Below, piece after piece: positions 44,777 to 53,503 of a stretch of 64,000 bases of DNA; positions within the stretch are counted from its first letter, which is position 1, and each line of letters starts with the position of its first letter. Source of the DNA: an uncultured Prevotella sp. (GTDB lineage: Bacteria > Bacteroidota > Bacteroidia > Bacteroidales > Bacteroidaceae); contig CAMVOS010000001.1 in NCBI GenBank assembly GCA_947169185.1, positions 124,001-188,000 of the forward strand, given 5' to 3'. Below the pieces are notes generated by a model. That model was not told where the DNA came from. It searched no databases and worked only from the letters and a program-made list of their open reading frames with translations. Both the position numbers and the translations under genes were made by a program.

Positions 44777-46840
44777 TTATGATTTGTCAATCAGTATTCT
44801 TGCATCAACGGCAACGACATTGTTCTCGTCGGCCAAAAGTGGGTTGATGTCCATCTCCTTGATTTCCGTAGCAAAGCGGAGCAGGGTAGACAGGCGCACA
44901 ATGATTTCGGCATACCGCTGTTCATTGATGCCTTGCTGTCCGCGCGTACCTTTTAATATCTTATAGCCACGCAGCGAGTGAATCATCGAGTAGGCTTCGT
45001 CATAGGTCAATGGTGCCAAACCTGACGACACATCCTTCAGCACCTCGACGAAAATACCGCCCAGACCACAGAGCACCACGTGTCCGAAACGCTCTTCGTA
45101 CTTGGCGCCGATAAACAGTTCGGTACCCTTCAGCATCTTCTGTACCATGACGCCTGTAGCATCAGGAATCTGCATCATGCGGTCGAACTCCAAGGCCAGA
45201 TGCTTCTCCGTGCGGATGTTAAGGGCCACACCACCCACATCACTCTTATGCACAGGGCCTACCACTTTGGCAACAACAGGATAGCCCACCTCGTTGGCAA
45301 AGGCTATCAGCTGCTCCTTCGATGTGCTGACTTTCTCGGGCACTAACGGTATACCTGCGCAAGAGAGGATGTCGCGTACGGTCTGTGGCGACACGTAGCC
45401 GTTGTTCTCAATGCCATAGATGATTTTGTTCAGTCGGGGAATGTCGATACCGTAGAGTTGAACCTCAGGTGGGGCGGGTTTGGGCGTACGCATAATCTGA
45501 CTCAAAGCCGTAGCCAGCGTCACCTCGTCGCTGAAGTTTACATGTCCTTTCTGCAGGAATTCGGCGACCTCAGGCCCTGCGGTATGCAGACTGGGCAGCA
45601 CGGGGAATATAGGCTTCTTGCACTCCAGTATCTTCTGGTGCAGTACCTCGTAGGCCTCGTACAGTTGCGTCAGTCCTGGCGTACCGTAGATGACGGCAAT
45701 GGCATCGATATTGTCGAAACGCTGCTCGCAATAGTCGATGGCGATACCCAACTGTTCAGCTGTTCCCGTAGCCAGGATGTCGATAGGATTGGCTACTGCG
45801 GAGCCTGGGAAAAGCTTTGTTTTCAGCTCGTCAGCCTCTGGTCCTTCTATTTTGGGTACGTTCAGTCCACCCTTCGACAGCGCATCCGTCAGCATCACAC
45901 CTGGACCGCCGGCATGCGTGACGATGGCAAAGTTGCGACCTTTCAGTTCGGGTAGGGTAAAAATGCATCCTACCGTTGTCAGCTCTTCACGTGAGAAACA
46001 ACGCACGATGCCGGCCTTACGGAACAAGGCTTCTACGGCAGAGTCCGACGAGGCAATGGCACCCGTATGCGACGATGCCGCACGGCTTCCGCTCTCTGAC
46101 GACCCCGCCTTGATGGCTGCAATGCGACAGCCCTTGCGAATCAGCGAACATGCATGGAACAGCAGCTTGTCAGGATTGGCGATGTTCTCGACGTACAGTA
46201 GTTTGACTTTGGAGTCAGTGTCAGGATTGAACGTTTCGTCCATATACTGCAATACGTCCTCGATACCTATCTGCTTACCATTGCCTATCGACCACACGCT
46301 GTTGAACTGCAGACCCTTGATGACGGCACTCTCCAAAATGAATACTGCTGTGGCACCAGAGCCGCTGACAAAGTCTACACCATTGGCATTCAGTTTGGGA
46401 ATTGGCTTGGTGAACACCGAGTGGTGGTTACGGTTCAGCAGTCCGATACAGTTCGGGCCAATCAGCGCAGCACCATACTGTTGGCACGTGTCCAGAATCT
46501 GCTGTTCCAGCACAGCACCAGCCTTCGTCTCCTCGCTGAAACCTGCCGAGATAATGATGAAAGCGCGTGTCTGCTTCTCCTTGGCCAGCAGTTCCACGTA
46601 TTCAGGACAGTACTTCGCTGCTACCACAAGAATAGCCAAATCAGTTGGAGGCAACTCGCGTGCATCGTGGAACGCTTTGATGCCTTGCACCTCGTCCTCC
46701 TTGGGATTGACGATACGCAGCGTACCCTGATAGCCGCCACTGAGCAGGTTGCGCACCACCGCGCCACCAGGCTTGTGCACATTGTTAGAACCGCCAATGA
46801 TGGCGATGCTCTTCGGATTTAATAATTGTTGGTTAATCAT
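44777..46840 (-). CDS. ADP-forming acetate/acyl-CoA ligase, fused alpha-beta
   Basis: It converts acyl-CoA, ADP and phosphate to the acid, CoA and ATP, or the reverse. 687 residues. The CoA-binding domain (1-130) starts with NPKSIAIIGGSNNVHKPGG. The succinyl-CoA-synthetase-like domains have the phospho-histidine segment SSHTGAIASSDSAVEALF near residue 257. An ATP-grasp domain occupies the last ~220 residues (GYPVVAKVVGPVHKSDVGGV). In a fermenter it would make ATP from acetyl-CoA or propionyl-CoA. The start overlaps capA by 8 bp, placing it at the end of the left pectin arm. Confidence 0.93.
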   Translation of the reverse strand: MINQQLLNPKSIAIIGGSNNVHKPGGAVVRNLLSGGYQGTLRIVNPKEDEVQGIKAFHDARELPPTDLAILVVAAKYCPEYVELLAKEKQTRAFIIISAGFSEETKAGAVLEQQILDTCQQYGAALIGPNCIGLLNRNHHSVFTKPIPKLNANGVDFVSGSGATAVFILESAVIKGLQFNSVWSIGNGKQIGIEDVLQYMDETFNPDTDSKVKLLYVENIANPDKLLFHACSLIRKGCRIAAIKAGSSESGSRAASSHTGAIASSDSAVEALFRKAGIVRCFSREELTTVGCIFTLPELKGRNFAIVTHAGGPGVMLTDALSKGGLNVPKIEGPEADELKTKLFPGSAVANPIDILATGTAEQLGIAIDYCEQRFDNIDAIAVIYGTPGLTQLYEAYEVLHQKILECKKPIFPVLPSLHTAGPEVAEFLQKGHVNFSDEVTLATALSQIMRTPKPAPPEVQLYGIDIPRLNKIIYGIENNGYVSPQTVRDILSCAGIPLVPEKVSTSKEQLIAFANEVGYPVVAKVVGPVHKSDVGGVALNIRTEKHLALEFDRMMQIPDATGVMVQKMLKGTELFIGAKYEERFGHVVLCGLGGIFVEVLKDVSSGLAPLTYDEAYSMIHSLRGYKILKGTRGQQGINEQRYAEIIVRLSTLLRFATEIKEMDINPLLADENNVVAVDARILIDKS

Positions 46841-47717
46841 ACGAATAAATATAAGGTGTACATTGTTTTATCATAATAGGGATTTCTTCTGCCTTGGCAT
46901 CGTAGGCGGTAATCGTCAGACGTACGATGGCACCACGGCGATTAATGTCGCGTTGCGGGTCGAAGATGAAGTTGCCCAAACCGTAGTATATGGGCTTGTC
47001 GCGATACCGTTCCATGGGTTGGCGGGTATGCGTATGGTGACACACCAGACAGTCGGCTCCCGCATCCACCAGCCGGTGGGCGTCATAGCGTTGACGGGGC
47101 ACTACCTCCACGTGGTTCTCCCATCCCCAATGCAGACTGACGATGATGTAGCACTGTGGATCGTCACGCCGCAGCTGTGCTATCTGCTGGCATAGCGCAT
47201 CGATGCTTTGCTGACTGACGCATGGCTTGTCGGGCAGGTGGGCATAGTTCTCCAGAGCCAGTTGCAACGAAGCCACGAGCCACACCCGTCGTGGACTCTC
47301 ACTAAGCAGTACGGGCTGTATGGCCTCCTGCATGTTCTGTCCTGCGCCGAAGGGAATGATACCTGCCTTCTGGACGTTCTGATACGTATCCAGCAAACCT
47401 TCGCGCCCTTGGTCTATCGAGTGGTTGTTGGCCAGATTCAGATGCGTCACGCCGTGCCGCTTCAGGTCTGTGAGCCATTCGGGTTCTGCCCTGAAGATGT
47501 ACTGCTTGAAGACGGGTGCCTTGATCTTCGTGGCGGGACACTCCAGATTGCCCACCACCACGTCGGATGATTGCAGCACAGAGTCGACACCAGCCGAGAA
47601 CAGCTGGTCAACGCCCTGTCTTTCCACCACCTTTCGCACCCCACGATCCAGTAGGATGTCACCCGTCAGCGTGATGACCAATGAGCTAACAGCCAGTGCT
47701 ATAGAAATACCTCTCAT
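46833..47717 (-). CDS. CapA-family (PGA_cap) metallophosphatase-like protein
   Basis: 294 residues. An N-terminal hydrophobic segment (ISIALAVSSLVITLTGDILLD) is followed by the family core: GDILLDRG, VVGNLECPAT, NLANNHSIDQG and a late VCHHTHTRQPMERY. These form the metal centre of the calcineurin-like fold. Members function in poly-gamma-glutamate synthesis or as hydrolases, and no capBC genes are present here. It overlaps the DUF3160 gene by 32 bp and the acyl-CoA ligase by 8 bp, so it is surely translated from the same message. Confidence 0.9.
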   Translation of the reverse strand: MRGISIALAVSSLVITLTGDILLDRGVRKVVERQGVDQLFSAGVDSVLQSSDVVVGNLECPATKIKAPVFKQYIFRAEPEWLTDLKRHGVTHLNLANNHSIDQGREGLLDTYQNVQKAGIIPFGAGQNMQEAIQPVLLSESPRRVWLVASLQLALENYAHLPDKPCVSQQSIDALCQQIAQLRRDDPQCYIIVSLHWGWENHVEVVPRQRYDAHRLVDAGADCLVCHHTHTRQPMERYRDKPIYYGLGNFIFDPQRDINRRGAIVRLTITAYDAKAEEIPIMIKQCTPYIYSYD

Positions 47718-50070
47718 CCACCTTGGGTGCTTCTGCTGGTTTCAGTGGAACGATGATGTCCTGCATCCACGAGGGACGGCCCTCGTCAGGATAGGTCTCC
47801 AGGTTCTTCTGCCATTCCTCGTCTGTCAGTCGTGGCACCTCCAGAGCGCGCTGTGTCTCACGATACGACAGCACGGCACCACGCATGAGCCACAGGTAGC
47901 CGTCGACCTCCACGATGCAGTATATCTCGTCAGCCAAGCCTACCGCCACGTACATCACGCTCTTCTCAGGGTTGTTCAGCGAATTGGCGGTATAGACGTC
48001 GGCAATCAGCGCCACCTTGCGGTCGGTACCTTCTACGTCACTCCATCCCATGAGGTACTGCTCTTCGTCGCGTACCAGGTCCAACGAAATGTTTTCGAAC
48101 GTCGCACCGATATGTTTCAGGGCGTCATAGTCGTCTTCTGTCAATTTCTTGCCTGCCAGCTCTTCTTGGCTGACGCGCAACAGGAATTCTGCCTCTTCGC
48201 GCAGACGCTCAGTAGCACGCTTGCCCTTCTCTGTGGTCAAATTATGACGCTCCAATACGGCGGCAGTGGCATCAAGCAGACTAATGGCCTTGCGCCAGAA
48301 CTTGACGTTAGGCTCAACATAACTGGTTATCACGGGCTCGGGGGGACCAGCACCGCCACACTCGGCACCAAACGGCTGCTTGGCATACAGAATGGCGTCG
48401 TGTTTCAGTTCAGCCCATGAGGCCAAGGCAGCGTTCAGGTCCTTCTTCTGCCATTCGGGTGTCAGCATGAAGTAAGGATAACCATCGTTGGTTTCGTTCA
48501 GCGTCTTCAGCGCGTCCATCCAACGTGTGCTGATGGTCTGTTGCCAGTCAATCTCCTTCATGCGTTGCTTCATACGGCTCAGGGCAGGCACGAAGCCGTC
48601 CCACTGCTGGGCTTCCTTCAGTTCGTCCAAGAGGATGCGCTCTGCTGAAGCTACCCCCATGGATGCCATCACGTCGAGACCCTTTGGTAAGGCTCGCTTT
48701 GTGACTTGGCTGTCATAGTCGACCATCTCCTGCAACACCTCGCCATCGGGCATGTAACGCTGTGGAAGCAGGTTGATCTTGTAAGGACTGGTGAATTGGA
48801 ATTTGGGCTTGATGCGTGTCTGCTGTTGGGCCAGTGCTTCTATCTCGTCACGCAGTTGTTTCATGGCCTTCTTGTCTTTCAGCAATTGGCTTGCCTTGCG
48901 ACCCTTTATAAGGTCGTACACCTGCATGATGGTGATGTTGTCAGGCGTACCAAACAGCCACGTCATGGGTTCGAACAACTGCTGGTAGAGTTGGCGCATC
49001 TGGGCGTCGCTGCCTACCAAGTCTGCCAGGATGATGGCGTTCTGCAGCTGTGAGGGCACATCCGTGCCGAAGGGCACCGTCTGCAACCACATCATGGCGT
49101 GGAAGTAGGTCTTTAGCGTGTCGTTACGTGTATAATGTCCACGCGGACGGAACAGCTGATAGGTGAAGGGAATCTCTTTGAAACCCAGAAATTCCGACAT
49201 GTCGGCCTTGTAGGCTGTCGACTTCTTTACCTCGTCAGCCACCGTGCCGTCAGTCCCTTTTTGACCTGTTATCAGGGCATAGCCCACGTCGAAGTAGGTC
49301 TTTAGCCATGCGTTGTTGGCGGTTAGCTGCTGGCCACGCTGACACAGTTTCAGCACCACGTCATGTAGTTTCTTCTGTTCCACATCACGCAGCAGGCAGT
49401 CGAAGTAGAGGTGGTACAGTTGCAGGTAGAGGTCGGTGGTTACGAAGTTGGGGAAGTTCGTATAGTCGTTGTTCTCATACACATGGAACAGCTGTTCGTG
49501 CTGGGCAGGCAAGATGGCAAAGCCGTTGCGACCCAACTTGTCCTTCAGTGGGGCAGGGTACTCCTTCAACTGCATATTGTTCACCACGTTGTCCATATTT
49601 ACACGCATACCGCTCTGCGAGGGACGGAAGTTCAGCTTTTTCAGCTCTTTTTCACGTGCCAACAACTTGCTGATGAATGCCTGCTCGGCCTTCGTCGTCT
49701 TCATCGGCACCTTGGCATCAGCCTTATAATAGGTGGTGCGGTAGTCCTCGTTCTCGTTGTATTCCATGAGCTCATCCACCTTTTGCCAGCGCCTATCCAC
49801 CAGCGAGTCGTACCACGACGTACACTGGAACACGCCACGCAGGAAAGCATCGCGGAAGGGATAGCCGTTGCGGGCATAGAAACTGTTGCGCAGCACGCGC
49901 AGTTCCGTAATGTTCAAACGTGAGATGTCCTGACCGAGGTCTACGCGTTTGTTCAGCTGTTCGACGTCGATGTTGCCTTTGCCGGGCAACATCACACGCT
50001 GCTTGGTCTGTGCCGTAGCCGTTAGGACGCCCAGACACAACATAGTTGTTAAAATAGTTTTCTTCATCAT
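47686..50070 (-). CDS. Secreted DUF3160 protein with N-terminal YARHG domain
   Basis: 794 residues. Signal peptide MKKTILTTMLCLGVLTATAQ. The segment ITELRVLRNSFYARNGYPFR (residues ~54-73) up to FQCTSWY is a YARHG domain. The remainder matches DUF3160, which is mostly helical with an asp/aromatic-rich end (EEQYLMGWSDVEGTDRK). Neither domain has a known activity; YARHG is thought to bind cell-envelope ligands. Position between glycosidases and capA suggests a surface or periplasmic role, but the link to pectin use is inference. Confidence 0.85.
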   Translation of the reverse strand: MMKKTILTTMLCLGVLTATAQTKQRVMLPGKGNIDVEQLNKRVDLGQDISRLNITELRVLRNSFYARNGYPFRDAFLRGVFQCTSWYDSLVDRRWQKVDELMEYNENEDYRTTYYKADAKVPMKTTKAEQAFISKLLAREKELKKLNFRPSQSGMRVNMDNVVNNMQLKEYPAPLKDKLGRNGFAILPAQHEQLFHVYENNDYTNFPNFVTTDLYLQLYHLYFDCLLRDVEQKKLHDVVLKLCQRGQQLTANNAWLKTYFDVGYALITGQKGTDGTVADEVKKSTAYKADMSEFLGFKEIPFTYQLFRPRGHYTRNDTLKTYFHAMMWLQTVPFGTDVPSQLQNAIILADLVGSDAQMRQLYQQLFEPMTWLFGTPDNITIMQVYDLIKGRKASQLLKDKKAMKQLRDEIEALAQQQTRIKPKFQFTSPYKINLLPQRYMPDGEVLQEMVDYDSQVTKRALPKGLDVMASMGVASAERILLDELKEAQQWDGFVPALSRMKQRMKEIDWQQTISTRWMDALKTLNETNDGYPYFMLTPEWQKKDLNAALASWAELKHDAILYAKQPFGAECGGAGPPEPVITSYVEPNVKFWRKAISLLDATAAVLERHNLTTEKGKRATERLREEAEFLLRVSQEELAGKKLTEDDYDALKHIGATFENISLDLVRDEEQYLMGWSDVEGTDRKVALIADVYTANSLNNPEKSVMYVAVGLADEIYCIVEVDGYLWLMRGAVLSYRETQRALEVPRLTDEEWQKNLETYPDEGRPSWMQDIIVPLKPAEAPKVDERYFYSTGC

Positions 50071-50102
50071 ATCTCAATTTCTCATTATCTCAATTTCTCA
50101 AT
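50071..50102. repeat. Octamer array between DUF3160 and the 50098 gene
   Basis: Units ATCTCAAT, TTCTCATT, ATCTCAAT and TTCTCAAT. The stop codon of the upstream gene (50098-50100) is inside it and the DUF3160 start directly abuts it. Confidence 0.88.
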
Positions 50103-50619
50103 TCTCAAAAGCCTCCAAAGCTTTTGAGCGCTCTGCGTTTTTAACGAGGTAACGCTCGAAAGCTACGCCAAATCCGCTCCAACGGTATTCCGCTACGGTG
50201 TATTCGCCCTTGGCGTTCGTCTCCAAACTGCGCACGCATCCGTTGCGGAAGTGGAAGTCCTGTAGCGTACCGCCCAGTTTCGAGCCTAACCACATGGGGC
50301 GTATCAGTCCTTCGTAGTTTTTGAAGATAAACAAGCGCCGTCCCATCTCAGGATAGAATCGTGTGGGCTTGATGACACCCACCAGTGCCTCTGTGGTACC
50401 ATTGCCGTCCACGTCGCCAGTCTCCATGCGGTAGACGGGGTAGGGTAGTTGCCACTGGTTGCTGGTGGAATCGGTGGTCAGTGTCAGCACGTAGAGCGAG
50501 TCCGTCTGCTTGGCCAATGTAAAAGTCTGCGCCTGCCCTCCCATTGCTATGAACAATGTACCGATAACAACCATTGCAACGCCACACTCAGACCAAAGGT
50601 CAGAGAACACCCCTTTCAT
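50098..50619 (-). CDS. Hypothetical exported protein, unknown function
   Basis: 173 residues from the ATG at 50619, with GGAGG 6 nt upstream overlapping the end of the GH2 gene. A signal-like helix (CGVAMVVIGTLFIAMGGQAQ) is followed by short beta-strand stretches and an FG-GAP-like segment (VYRMETGDVDGNGTTEALVG, residues ~67-86). The C-terminus RYLVKNAERSKALEAF is helical. I do not recognise a defined activity. It lies between a GH2 enzyme and a YARHG/DUF3160 protein and is probably co-expressed with both. Confidence 0.7.
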   Translation of the reverse strand: MKGVFSDLWSECGVAMVVIGTLFIAMGGQAQTFTLAKQTDSLYVLTLTTDSTSNQWQLPYPVYRMETGDVDGNGTTEALVGVIKPTRFYPEMGRRLFIFKNYEGLIRPMWLGSKLGGTLQDFHFRNGCVRSLETNAKGEYTVAEYRWSGFGVAFERYLVKNAERSKALEAFEN

Positions 50620-50620
50620 C

Positions 50621-53500
50621 TTATCCTCCAATTTTTGGTTTTAGCTCGTCGGGTGATTCATTGGTAAACATATCCACGCGAGGTGCCTCACGTTCGAAGA
50701 GGTGACGAATAACGTCGACATCCAGCTGCAGCGACGGATTGAAGTCGTTGCTCTGCATGTAGCGCAGAATGCTGTAACGGAGTTGGCGGGCTACAGGACG
50801 CTGATCAAGACGATGCGAGATGTCCATGGTGGTCATGAGCAGGCGTCCTTTCAGCACACGGGCTTCGATGAGCATGCCAAGCTTTCGGGAGACGTGCCAC
50901 GTATCGATAGGTTGCACGATGGGCTGATAATCTTTTGGGAACTCGGCCAGGTTCATGACCTGCGTACGATTGGTCAACTCCCACCAATTCAGATTCTGCC
51001 AGTCGTCAGTGGGGAAGTCGCGGAACACGGGATGGTCACTCTGAATATAGGCACCCGTGGTATGCGGTGGGCGCATCTTAAACCACGACGTATTCCAGAA
51101 GACGGGAAGGAAGGTGTGGCGTACGTCGCGGCCATAGCGAATCTTGCCACCAGCAGTCAGTAGTACTGTACCACCTTTTTTCAGCACTTTCAACGCCTTC
51201 TCATCCAGCGTATCCGTCTCGTAGAAATCTTTCATCTTTAATCCTTCATCTTTAATCTCCTTGGGGTATACCCAGAAGTCCCAATGGTTCTTGATGTTCT
51301 TTGAGAACTGTACGGTCAGCGTCAGCTTGCGTGGCGACGTGACAGCGGCCAGCGACTGACTGATGGTACCAAGGGCGATGTTCTTACCCGTGTGCAACGT
51401 GCCGGAGAACAAGGTACCCTGACTGAAGATGCTGTCACCAGCCATAATCGTATAAGTGGCATGGGCATCGGTCAAAGAGGTCACGAAGGCGTTGTAAGCT
51501 TCGACAGGCACACTCAGGGTCTCGTCATTGGTATAGACGAACTTGGGGAAGCGCGCCAGGGGTACGATGGCACTGCAGAACTCTCGCCAGTGCTCAGCTG
51601 AACAATAACCCTTCTCGCGCCAATGGACGTTGAGCGGACCAACGAGAGCGGTGCCCTGACCACTATAGTCGTTGATGCCCAAGAGTTGGAAACCTGCATA
51701 GTCCTTGGTACGCAGGTTGCGCTCAGTCTCGTATTTATAGGCCAACACCTGCAAGCGACCACTAGCCATCAGGAACTTATCACCCTGCGAGGCCATACCG
51801 TTATCGGCCAACAGGTCTTGAAAGATCTCGAAATTACGGGCCTTGTAAGCCCCCGTATACTGCGGAATCTCCTTGAAATCGGGGAAGGCACACCACTGTC
51901 CCTGTTCGTGAGCAACGATGGGCGAATGGTTGGGTTCCTTGGACTTGTAGTTGCGCGGGAAGAGTAGCTGCTGATAATAGTCGTCGTCGCTACTGGGAGC
52001 ATGACGATCCCAATCCAATCCACGGGCACCAGCCTTTACGTGATATTCAGAGCCATCATCCCAAGCCCAACCGCCACCCACGGCAGCACCTGCATAAATC
52101 TTGGTGGGGTCATACTGGTGCATCGCCTTCACCCAGTCGTTACAGTAACTCACCCAATCGCCAGCGGGTTCGTTGCCTGCCGCCATCATACAGAACGATG
52201 GATGATGACCATACTCATCAATGATGAGTTTCGTCTCCTCCATCAGATACTGGTCTATCTTCTGACCACGACGCAACTTCACACCATGATTAGGCCACGT
52301 AGGACCTTCGACCTGCAGATAGATACCGACTTGGTCTGCAGCCTGAAAAGCTGCCTCTGGCGGACAATACGAATGAAAGCGGACGTGGTTTAAACCATAC
52401 TCCACGCACTTACGGAAAATGCGTAGCCACTCATCTCTGTCCGTTGGCGGATAACCCGTCTTGGGGAAACAGCAGTTCTCTACCGTACCGCGCAAGAACA
52501 ACGGTTTACCATTCAGCTGAATCTGTCCGTCCTTGACTCGGATGTCGCGCAGACCAAATGTTGTCTGATAAACATCGTCACCAGCTCTGACAGTCAACTG
52601 GTAGAGATTGGGCTGCAGTTCATCCCAAAGTCTGAAGCCGTCTAAAGGAATATCAAACGTTACGACATCCTTTGTTGCTTCCTTTGTGCATATTCTACGG
52701 TCTAGACGTTTCTGATTATTATCTAACGGGCGCACCTCTACACGCACACCATATTCGTTAAGTGGAATAACGCGCACACCTTTGAAATGATTCTCCAACT
52801 CCACATCAACAGCCATAGAACGTTTTTCGATGTCAGGACGAATACGGACGTGACGGATATTCAGTTTCTTCCACTGCGCCTGCAGTTCTATACGTCCCAC
52901 GATGCCGTTCCAGTTGCCTTGCGTCTGATCAGTTACCGAGTGGGAGTCCTGTCCCACGCAGACGTTCTCGATGCCGTTGTAGACGCAGATTGCAACGGTG
53001 TTACTCTGACCACACCGGACATAATCTGTAATATCATAACGATGAGGTGTAGAAAGCGACATCTGATGGCCAACACGCTGACCGTTGACATAGATGGTAG
53101 TCTCGATGTGCGGACGCTCCAAAAAGAGCGTGATGCGCCGGTCGTTCCAGTTTTTGGGAACATAGATGCTGCGACGATACCAGGCGTTGCCGACGTAATG
53201 CCGCTCGGGCGTCAGGAAGAACGGGAATTTCATCTGTCCCTCAACACGGTATTTCGCCATATAGGGATTGAAATAGAACGACGAATCGTAGAGCGAACCC
53301 GTCCACCGCGTATTCACCGACACGATGTCGCCCTTGTCGTTGGTCAACATAGAACCAGGCAACATGACATAGTCGTTGTACGCAGTACTGTCACCAAGGG
53401 AGAGGTCCCAGGCACCAGCGAGAGAAATCGTTTGCGCAGCTATGCTGCCGAATGAGAAATGAGAAATGAGAAATGATAAACCTATCAGCAGTCGTTTCAT
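50621..53500 (-). CDS. Glycoside hydrolase family 2 enzyme, secreted
   Basis: 959 residues. Signal peptide MKRLLIGLSFLISHFSFGSI, then a GH2 jelly-roll domain (WYRRSIYVPKNW), an immunoglobulin-like domain and a TIM barrel. The acid/base is E444 in AAGNEPAGD and the likely nucleophile is E532 in VAHEQGQW. A C-terminal region of ~300 residues follows. Beta-galactosidase or beta-glucuronidase-type activity is possible; GH35 and rhamnose genes nearby favour galactose or galacturonan side-chain removal. Codons 8-17 and ~747-758 consist of heptamer repeats. Confidence 0.9.
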   Translation of the reverse strand: MKRLLIGLSFLISHFSFGSIAAQTISLAGAWDLSLGDSTAYNDYVMLPGSMLTNDKGDIVSVNTRWTGSLYDSSFYFNPYMAKYRVEGQMKFPFFLTPERHYVGNAWYRRSIYVPKNWNDRRITLFLERPHIETTIYVNGQRVGHQMSLSTPHRYDITDYVRCGQSNTVAICVYNGIENVCVGQDSHSVTDQTQGNWNGIVGRIELQAQWKKLNIRHVRIRPDIEKRSMAVDVELENHFKGVRVIPLNEYGVRVEVRPLDNNQKRLDRRICTKEATKDVVTFDIPLDGFRLWDELQPNLYQLTVRAGDDVYQTTFGLRDIRVKDGQIQLNGKPLFLRGTVENCCFPKTGYPPTDRDEWLRIFRKCVEYGLNHVRFHSYCPPEAAFQAADQVGIYLQVEGPTWPNHGVKLRRGQKIDQYLMEETKLIIDEYGHHPSFCMMAAGNEPAGDWVSYCNDWVKAMHQYDPTKIYAGAAVGGGWAWDDGSEYHVKAGARGLDWDRHAPSSDDDYYQQLLFPRNYKSKEPNHSPIVAHEQGQWCAFPDFKEIPQYTGAYKARNFEIFQDLLADNGMASQGDKFLMASGRLQVLAYKYETERNLRTKDYAGFQLLGINDYSGQGTALVGPLNVHWREKGYCSAEHWREFCSAIVPLARFPKFVYTNDETLSVPVEAYNAFVTSLTDAHATYTIMAGDSIFSQGTLFSGTLHTGKNIALGTISQSLAAVTSPRKLTLTVQFSKNIKNHWDFWVYPKEIKDEGLKMKDFYETDTLDEKALKVLKKGGTVLLTAGGKIRYGRDVRHTFLPVFWNTSWFKMRPPHTTGAYIQSDHPVFRDFPTDDWQNLNWWELTNRTQVMNLAEFPKDYQPIVQPIDTWHVSRKLGMLIEARVLKGRLLMTTMDISHRLDQRPVARQLRYSILRYMQSNDFNPSLQLDVDVIRHLFEREAPRVDMFTNESPDELKPKIGG
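51227..51261. repeat. Heptamer array inside the GH2 coding region
   Basis: Units ATCTTTC, ATCTTTA, ATCCTTC, ATCTTTA and ATCTCCT, read on the other strand as EIKDEGLKMKD. This is the same unit family as the intergenic arrays at 1590 and 7243. Five units are 35 bp, so the insert must be balanced by other changes to keep frame. Confidence 0.88.
53452..53479. repeat. ATGAGAA heptamer array within the GH2 signal-peptide codons
   Basis: Three perfect ATGAGAA units and one ATGATAA encode residues 8-17 of the signal peptide. Gain or loss of one unit would shift the frame a few codons after the start. Confidence 0.9.
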
Positions 53501-53503
53501 GGG

